A stretch of 17,154 nt of DNA from contig DATJFD010000043.1 in NCBI GenBank assembly GCA_035495855.1, forward strand, positions 1-17,154. Reading direction: 5' to 3'. Position 1 is the first letter of the stretch, and every line of letters starts with the position of its first letter. This DNA comes from JAHFIW01 sp035495855 (lineage in GTDB: Bacteria; Patescibacteriota; Patescibacteriia; SG8-24). Of the stretch, positions 6,804 through 12,597 are shown piece by piece. The notes beneath the pieces were generated by a model, which saw only the letters and a program-made list of their open reading frames with translations, searched no databases and was not told the origin of the DNA. The position numbers and the translations under genes were made by a program.

Positions 6804-7376
6804 ATGGAGATGAACCCGCTGCTCAAGACCTTCGTGAACTCTTCGCTCTGGGCTGCCCTGCTCGAGCGCTGGTTCCTGCCGCCGCTCTTCGAGGCCATGC
6901 CGCGCGCGCCGCGGCGCATCCTCGAGATCGGCTGCGGCCGCGGCGACACGACGAAGCTGCTGCTCGCGCGCTATCCCGGCGCGACCATCGTCGCGACCGA
7001 TTTCGATCCTGCGCAGGTCGCGCTCGCCGGCGGGCGCGTCTCGAACGCGCGCGCCTCGTTCCGTCAGGCGGACGCCGCGGCGCTGCCCTTCCCGGACGCC
7101 TCGTTCGACCTCGTCGTCGAGTTCAACACGTTCCATCACGTCGAGCGCTGGCAGGCGGCGTTCCGCGAATGCGCCCGCGCGCTCGTTCCGGGCGGCGCGA
7201 TGGCCGTCATGGACGAGCTGCTCGCGCTCTGGAACCCGGTGTTCCGCTGGTTCGACCGGCCGGACTCGCTCTTCACGCGTGACGAGTTCTTCATCGCCGC
7301 CGCCGGCGCGGGGCTCATCCCGACGAAGGACCTGAGCTCGACGCGCATCATCCGCGCCGTGCTCGGAAAAAAATAA
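6804..7376 (+). CDS. class I SAM-dependent methyltransferase
   Basis: A 190-residue Rossmann-fold methyltransferase. Motif I is ILEIGCGRGDTT (residues 39-50), which binds S-adenosylmethionine; D66 in ATDFDPAQ ends strand 2 and should hold the ribose; QADAAALPFPDASFDLV (88-104) is the motif II/III region; LVPGG follows at 128-131. This is the UbiE/Methyltransf_11 pattern. The acceptor is unknown; the C-terminal third is short, leaving little room for a large substrate domain. ATG 6804 is chosen because TATGAT at 6792-6797 puts transcription start on it, predicting a leaderless mRNA; ATG 6810 is an alternative. The TAA lies next to the terminator stem. Confidence 0.87.
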   Translation: MEMNPLLKTFVNSSLWAALLERWFLPPLFEAMPRAPRRILEIGCGRGDTTKLLLARYPGATIVATDFDPAQVALAGGRVSNARASFRQADAAALPFPDASFDLVVEFNTFHHVERWQAAFRECARALVPGGAMAVMDELLALWNPVFRWFDRPDSLFTRDEFFIAAAGAGLIPTKDLSSTRIIRAVLGKK

Positions 7377-7399
7377 AGGCCCCTTGCAGGGGCCTCTTT
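7374..7399. terminator. bidirectional terminator between convergent genes
   Basis: Stem AGGCCCC (7377-7383) / GGGGCCT (7389-7395) with loop TTGCA. The minus strand reads into a long U-rich run (complement of 7367-7376); the plus strand gives CUUUC. The stop codons of both flanking genes touch it. Confidence 0.8.
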
Positions 7400-8100
7400 C
7401 AATAGGAGGGCTTCGGTTTCACGGACGCGCCCCAGGTCGCGAAGTACAGGTCGAGATACGACCTGATGTCCGCGGCGTCGGGACCGGCGGTCTCCGTCGA
7501 ACCGAAGGGGTTCGTCTGGATGCCGGCGAGCGCGCCGTCCTCGTCGAGGAAGATGCCGCCCGCGAGATCGTGCACCACCTCGGAGAAGCACCACGTCTGC
7601 TGCGGCGCCATCCCGAAGTCGCTCACGGCCCAGCGCGGGACCTCGCGGCAGCGCGCCGCGTTCACGGGCGACGAACGCTGCACGTTGACCGCGAGCGGGC
7701 CGAGGCCGAGGAGCCGCGCCGGGCGCCCCGCCGCGCGCGCCAGGCGCACGGGCGTGCCGGGCACGTCGGCGCGGATGAGCGCGAGATGCAGCCGCTTGTC
7801 GCGGTCGACGTAGCGGCCTTCGTGCCAGGCGGTCCCGTCATAGACGAAGACCGCCGGGTCGAGGCCGAAGTCGTCGGCGACCGCGCCCATGCCGTAGGTC
7901 GTGGTGAGCAGGTAGCCGTTCGCGACGAGCACCGCGCCGCCGGCAGGCGGCGGAGCCTTGTCCACGGCCATGCGCGCGGGGAGCGCGGCAACGGGCCAGT
8001 ACGGGTAGAGCGGCGCCGTCGCGGAAGCGGCGGGTACGCGTTCAGCGCAGCCGGCCAGAACGGCGGCCGCGACCAGGCACATGCGGATCGTCCGTTCCAT
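7399..8100 (-). CDS. lipoprotein with a trypsin/HtrA-like domain lacking the catalytic triad
   Basis: A 233-residue protein beginning with a short signal peptide and lipobox (LAGC, lipidated C18). The rest follows the S1C (HtrA/DegP-like) protease order: GGAVLVANGYLLTTTYGMG (53-71) matches the strand-and-turn normally ending in TNxHVV; VFVYDGTAWHEGRYVDRDKR then LHLALIRAD (84-112) matches the TDLAVLKI region; DLAGGIFLDEDGALAGIQTN (178-197) matches GNSGGPL...G.V.GINT. The three catalytic positions carry Y69, H105 and A180 instead of His, Asp and Ser, so peptidase activity is not expected. It may bind peptide or act as a surface scaffold. The ATG at 8100 has AAGGAAGG upstream. The fold call is by motif order only. 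Confidence 0.68.
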   Translation of the reverse strand: MERTIRMCLVAAAVLAGCAERVPAASATAPLYPYWPVAALPARMAVDKAPPPAGGAVLVANGYLLTTTYGMGAVADDFGLDPAVFVYDGTAWHEGRYVDRDKRLHLALIRADVPGTPVRLARAAGRPARLLGLGPLAVNVQRSSPVNAARCREVPRWAVSDFGMAPQQTWCFSEVVHDLAGGIFLDEDGALAGIQTNPFGSTETAGPDAADIRSYLDLYFATWGASVKPKPSY

Positions 8101-8178
8101 GTCGCACCTTCCTTGTGAAAGTCCTGTCCGCGACGCTAGCACGTTTCCGGGAAAAAATCCAGATGCGGCGCGCGAGAC

Positions 8179-8267
8179 GGAAAGAATAAAGAAGTAGAGA
8201 ATAAAGACCATAAGGAATCTTCATTTCTGTCTCTCCTCTCTATTCTTTACTCTTTCAATCTTTTCCC
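8179..8267. repeat. heptad-like purine/pyrimidine inverted repeat, element C
   Basis: A purine-rich arm (8179-8209, containing AGAATAAAGA at 8183-8192 and again at 8198-8207) faces a pyrimidine-rich arm (about 8235-8267) with 7-nt spaced units such as CTCTATT, CTTTACT, CTTTCAA. Reverse-complemented, the right arm aligns with the left with one gap and roughly two thirds identity. It is the most degenerate of the five elements and, unlike the others, lies between two divergent gene starts. Confidence 0.65.
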
Positions 8268-8304
8268 TTAAGCTTGAGCGTCGATCTTTTTAAAGGAGGC
8301 CCTC

Positions 8305-8937
8305 ATGCCCGTCTCAAGGGACGCGCTGTACGATTTCCTGGTCGCGAACACGCCGCGCCCGGCGCTCGTGCCGGAAGCGATGGAGCGCCTGGCGCCGTAT
8401 TTCGCCCAGGCCGAAGCCGATCAGTTCGTGCTCTGCCCCGCAGCGGAGCTCGATCATGCCGAAGCCGTCGAGGCGATCTCGCGCGCCGTCAAACGGCCCG
8501 TCACCGGGATCGTGACCGTCTCGCTCGCCGAACCGGTCGCCCGACCGCCCTGGATGGGAACCCGGCAGTACGACCTGTTCGTCTCCGAGACGCTGCTCTC
8601 GAGCTACCGCGACCTGCTCGCGCCGGCGCTCGACGAACGCGTGGAAAAGCTCAAGATGACGCTCGGCATCCCCTGCTGGCGCGCCTTCATCGAGCATCTC
8701 GGCGAGAGCCTCTGGACCAGTCTCGAGAACTGCGTGCCGGATTCCCTGAAGGTCCCGCTCTCGCTGCACCACGGCATGGCGCTCTGGCACCGTCTGTTCC
8801 TCTATGTCGCCTCGGCCGCGACCGCCGACGCCGCGACGATGGCGGAGGTAGGGCCGCTCGTATCGCTCTGCGCCAAAGCGCTGCCGCTCGGCGAGAAGCT
8901 GGACGAAAAAGGGACATGGCTCGTACTGGTGGCCTGA
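8305..8937 (+). CDS. protein of unknown function, 210 aa
   Basis: I do not recognise this protein. It is soluble-looking, with no signal peptide or membrane helix, and appears mostly helical. The N-terminus (MPVSRDALYDFLVAN...ERLAPYF) suggests a short helical bundle; the middle carries PPWMGTRQYDLFVSETLLSSYRDLL and a few cysteines (CWRAF, ENCVPDSL); the segment SLHHGMALWHRLFLYV has paired histidines. No catalytic motif is obvious. Translation from the ATG at 8305 is strongly supported by AAAGGAGG (8292-8299) five bases upstream. Its 3' end is followed by heptad array D and a strong terminator, so it is a single-gene unit. Confidence 0.72.
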   Translation: MPVSRDALYDFLVANTPRPALVPEAMERLAPYFAQAEADQFVLCPAAELDHAEAVEAISRAVKRPVTGIVTVSLAEPVARPPWMGTRQYDLFVSETLLSSYRDLLAPALDERVEKLKMTLGIPCWRAFIEHLGESLWTSLENCVPDSLKVPLSLHHGMALWHRLFLYVASAATADAATMAEVGPLVSLCAKALPLGEKLDEKGTWLVLVA

Positions 8938-8944
8938 CGGAAAG

Positions 8945-8973
8945 TTCCAAGCTCCGAGCTCCAAGCTCCGAGC
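8945..8973. repeat. heptad tandem array, element D (single-armed)
   Basis: Four consecutive 7-nt units fit YTCCRAG (TTCCAAG, CTCCGAG, CTCCAAG, CTCCGAG; 8945-8972) directly after the stop codon at 8937 and before the terminator at 8979. No matching inverted array is seen on the other side, in contrast to elements A, B, C and E. Confidence 0.85.
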
Positions 8974-8978
8974 GTAAG

Positions 8979-9000
8979 CCGGCCTGTTGGCCGGTTTTTT
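8979..9000 (+). terminator. intrinsic terminator of the 8305-8937 gene
   Basis: Stem CCGGCC (8979-8984) / GGCCGG (8989-8994), loop TGTT, followed by six T (8995-9000). Confidence 0.88.
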
Positions 9001-9049
9001 GTGTCTGAAACCAAGCCTCTCTGACCTTTAGAGCTCTCACCTCCGCACC

Positions 9050-9078
9050 TTGCATCGCGGCCGCGCGCATGGTAAAAC
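9050..9078 (+). promoter_or_regulatory. candidate purF promoter
   Basis: TTGCAT (9050-9055), 17 nt, TAAAAC (9073-9078), with TGG directly before the -10 box. The predicted leader is about 50 nt and contains AAAGGAG at 9121-9127 ahead of the ATG at 9134. Confidence 0.45.
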
Positions 9079-9133
9079 CGCGGCACCCCCGGCGCCGCCG
9101 GGAAGCCCTTTCCACCCGCAAAAGGAGCCAGCC

Positions 9134-10516
9134 ATGTGCGCTATCGCCGGCGCGTTCAACGTGCCGAACGCATCCTACGTCATCTCGCTCATGCTCAAGG
9201 CGATGCAGCATCGCGGCCAGGAGGCCGCGGGCATCGTCTCGACGACCGGCGCGACGTTCCACGAGCATCGCGGATTCGGCCTCGCGGACGAGGTGTTCGG
9301 CGACGTCGACTTCGCGTCGAAGCTGCCCGGCACCGCGGCCGTCGGCCATCTCCGCTACGCCACGACCGGCGCGTCCGACGCGCCCGAGTGCATCCAGCCG
9401 CTCACCGCGGCGCTGCGCTACGGCCCGGCCGCGATCGCGCACAACGGCAACCTCACGAACTACCGCGCGATGCGCGAGAAGCTCGAGGACCAGGGCGCGA
9501 TCTTCCAGTCGGGCAGCGACACCGAGCTGTTCCTGCACCTCATGGCGCGCTCCCACGCCGCCGACACGGTCGGCCGGCTCAAGGAGAGCTTCGGCCAGGT
9601 CGAAGGCGCGTGGTCGCTCCTCGTGCTGACGAAGGACTCGCTGCACGCCGCGGTCGATCCGCTCGGCTTCCGTCCGCTCGCGGTCGCGCGCATGGGCGAC
9701 GGGTTCCTCTTCGCCTCCGAGACCTGCGCGTTCGACCTGCTCGGCGTCAAACCGTCGCTGCCCGTCCTGCCCGGCAGGATCATCGCCGTCGACGCAACGG
9801 GCTCCGCGTCCGTATCGTTCGCGGAACCGGCGTTCACGCGCCGCTGCAGCTTCGAGCACATCTACTTCTCGCGCCCGGACTCGCACGCCTTCGGCGTGTC
9901 GTCGAACCTGGTGCGCGAAAGGCTCGGCGCGCTGCTCGCGAAGCGGGCACCCGTTGCCGCCGACGTGGTCACGGCCGTGCCCGACTCGTCGAACGTCGTG
10001 GCGCTCTCGTACGCCGAGGCGCTCCATGTCCCGTTCCGGTTCGCGCTCATCCGCAACCACTACACGGGGCGGACCTTCATCACGCCGAAGCAGACGTCCC
10101 GCGAGCTCGGCGTGCGCATGAAGCTCAACGCCGTGAAGAGCGCGGTGCACGGGAAGTCCGTCGTCGTCGTCGACGACTCGCTCGTGCGCGGCACGACGGC
10201 GATGAAGGTCGCCGACCTCCTCCGCGAGGCAGGCGCGACCCAGGTGCACCTGCGCATCGGCTCGCCGCCCGTCATCCATCCCTGCTTCTGGGGCATCGAC
10301 ACGCCCCGGCGCGCGGAGCTGGCGGCGGCGAACGCGTCTCCCGAGCAGCTCGCCAAGGCGCTGCGCGTGGACTCGCTGGCCTACCTCACGGTCGACGACC
10401 TCTACGAGGCCCTCGGCGAGGGCTCCACGAGCGCCTACTGCACCACCTGCTTCACCGGCCGCAAGCCCTCCGACGAGCCCGACGTGCTCGAAGCGGAGCT
10501 CATCAAAGACCGCTGA
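9134..10516 (+). CDS. purF: amidophosphoribosyltransferase
   Basis: A 460-residue PurF, which converts PRPP and glutamine to phosphoribosylamine, the first committed step of purine synthesis. The protein starts Met-Cys, so C2 is the N-terminal nucleophile after Met removal. The Ntn glutaminase half carries QHRGQEAAGI, GHLRYATTG, and AHNGNLTN; the phosphoribosyltransferase half carries the PRPP loop VVVVDDSLVRGTT (343-355). Cysteines C238 (RRCSFEHIYF), C384 (HPCFWGIDTP), C436 and C439 (CTTCFTG) sit where the Bacillus-type enzyme binds its [4Fe-4S] cluster. Unlike that enzyme there is no N-terminal propeptide if the ATG at 9134, which has AAAGGAG upstream, is right. The frame stays open upstream but that part is not PurF-like. 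Transcribed alone, with its own promoter and terminator. Confidence 0.95.
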   Translation: MCAIAGAFNVPNASYVISLMLKAMQHRGQEAAGIVSTTGATFHEHRGFGLADEVFGDVDFASKLPGTAAVGHLRYATTGASDAPECIQPLTAALRYGPAAIAHNGNLTNYRAMREKLEDQGAIFQSGSDTELFLHLMARSHAADTVGRLKESFGQVEGAWSLLVLTKDSLHAAVDPLGFRPLAVARMGDGFLFASETCAFDLLGVKPSLPVLPGRIIAVDATGSASVSFAEPAFTRRCSFEHIYFSRPDSHAFGVSSNLVRERLGALLAKRAPVAADVVTAVPDSSNVVALSYAEALHVPFRFALIRNHYTGRTFITPKQTSRELGVRMKLNAVKSAVHGKSVVVVDDSLVRGTTAMKVADLLREAGATQVHLRIGSPPVIHPCFWGIDTPRRAELAAANASPEQLAKALRVDSLAYLTVDDLYEALGEGSTSAYCTTCFTGRKPSDEPDVLEAELIKDR

Positions 10517-10519
10517 ACG

Positions 10520-10551
10520 ACCCCGACATCGCGTCGGGGTTTTCTTTTTTT
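10520..10551 (+). terminator. intrinsic terminator of purF
   Basis: Stem ACCCCGAC (10520-10527) / GTCGGGGT (10533-10540), loop ATCGC, followed by TTTCTTTTTTT. Confidence 0.9.
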
Positions 10552-10560
10552 CGCTAGGTA

Positions 10561-10609
10561 AGGCCAAGACCTGGCCCTCGGGGGGGTTGACGCCCAGGCC
10601 AAGACGTGG
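10561..10609 (+). promoter_or_regulatory. 14-nt direct repeats flanking the helicase -35 box, possible operator
   Basis: AGGCCAAGACCTGG (10561-10574) recurs as AGGCCAAGACGTGG (10596-10609), one mismatch, 35 nt apart. One copy lies upstream of the -35 box and the other fills the -35/-10 spacer, a placement expected for a repressor or activator site. The regulator is unknown. Confidence 0.5.
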
Positions 10610-10615
10610 TATGCT
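10587..10615 (+). promoter_or_regulatory. promoter of the DEAD-box helicase gene
   Basis: TTGACG (10587-10592), 17 nt, TATGCT (10610-10615) with TGG before the -10 box. This is the best-matched promoter in the window. Transcription should begin near 10622. Confidence 0.7.
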
Positions 10616-10621
10616 CCAACG

Positions 10622-10721
10622 TAATCAATCCGGCACCCGCCTTAAGACGGGCAGCCTGGACTCGAACCTCAGGTGGGACACGTAGGGTGACCATGCAGGG
10701 ATCGGGTCACCCTACTCACGT
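10622..10721 (+). promoter_or_regulatory. structured 5' leader of the helicase mRNA
   Basis: About 100 nt hold three successive hairpins: CCCG (10636-10639) / CGGG (10648-10651); CCTG (10655-10658) / CAGG (10670-10673); and a perfect 11-bp stem GTAGGGTGACC (10682-10692) / GGTCACCCTAC (10705-10715) with a 12-nt loop. The last stem ends six bases before the ATG, and no Shine-Dalgarno sequence is visible, so translation may depend on opening this structure. It matches no riboswitch I recognise. Confidence 0.5.
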
Positions 10722-12167
<1,446 letters not shown>

Positions 12168-12172
12168 CATAA

Positions 12173-12203
12173 AAAAGACCCTCCTCATGCAGGAGGGTCT
12201 TTT
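12173..12203 (+). terminator. intrinsic terminator of the helicase gene
   Basis: The 13-bp stem AAAAGACCCTCCT (12173-12185) / AGGAGGGTCTTTT (12191-12203) has loop CATGC. It runs straight into the extended -10 box of the next gene. Confidence 0.87.
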
Positions 12204-12211
12204 GGTATACT
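12203..12211 (+). promoter_or_regulatory. extended -10 promoter of the 12220-12474 gene
   Basis: TGGTATACT (12203-12211) starts at the last base of the preceding terminator. Its final T is nine bases before the ATG at 12220, which predicts a leaderless or nearly leaderless mRNA. No -35 match is seen. Confidence 0.6.
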
Positions 12212-12219
12212 GGCCGCCT

Positions 12220-12474
12220 ATGCCGAACCCCGAAACGCACGGCTACGTGCCGGAACCGCCGAGGCCTGCCGAGACGGATCCCTGGAAGGCCGCCCTCCTC
12301 GTGCAGCGCGAGCTCGTCGGCCGCCTGCCCGATGACGAAAGCCGGATCCGTTGGATCAGCGCGCACGGCGCGGAATTCCGAAGGCTGTTCGACGATGACC
12401 CCGCGTTCCACGAGCTCGTGATGAAGCGCGACCTGGAAGGCATCGAGAAGCGGCTCGAAGGACCGCTCCACTAG
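12220..12474 (+). CDS. small protein of unknown function, 84 aa
   Basis: I do not recognise this acidic, soluble protein. The first 20 residues are proline-rich (PEPPRPAETDPW); the rest should form two or three helices (KAALLVQRELVGRLP, ESRIRWISAHGAEFRRLF, AFHELVMKRDLEGIEKRL). There is no signal peptide, membrane helix or known motif. Support for a real gene is the well-placed extended -10 box, the terminator just before it, and the hairpin after its TAG. The ATG at 12220 is preferred to the in-frame ATG at 12187, which lies inside the helicase terminator. It ends convergent to the large secreted-protein gene. Confidence 0.65.
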   Translation: MPNPETHGYVPEPPRPAETDPWKAALLVQRELVGRLPDDESRIRWISAHGAEFRRLFDDDPAFHELVMKRDLEGIEKRLEGPLH

Positions 12475-12594
12475 AAAGAGAAAAGCAAAAAGGGAAAAGC
12501 TTAGAGGAAGGGCCACCCTCGAGAAAGAGAAGAGGGAAAAGAAAAAAGCTTAGAGGAAGGCTCATCCTCTAAGCTTTTCGCTTTTTCCTTTTAT
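12475..12594. repeat. heptad-repeat inverted repeat, element E, with duplicated left arm
   Basis: Two similar purine-rich left arms (12475-12507 and 12522-12556) each end in AAGCTTAGAGG; 7-nt units near GAAAAGC are visible in the first. The right arm (12566-12594) reads CTCTAAG, CTTTTCG, CTTTTTC and so on in 7-nt steps. AAAAGCTTAGAGG (12544-12556) pairs perfectly with CCTCTAAGCTTTT (12566-12578). Both directions then run into U-rich sequence, so the element can act as the terminator for both convergent genes. Confidence 0.82.
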
Positions 12595-12597
12595 AGA

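Noticed and set aside
8945..8973. CRISPR-like repeat array
   Set aside because: Units are 7 nt with no spacers and no cas gene is nearby; this is a plain tandem array.
10655..10680. tRNA T-arm-like string: the minus strand reads GGTTCGAGTCC
   Set aside because: The flanking bases do not form a 5-bp T stem (only two pairs next to the loop), and no acceptor, D or anticodon arm can be built; the site fits better as part of the helicase leader.
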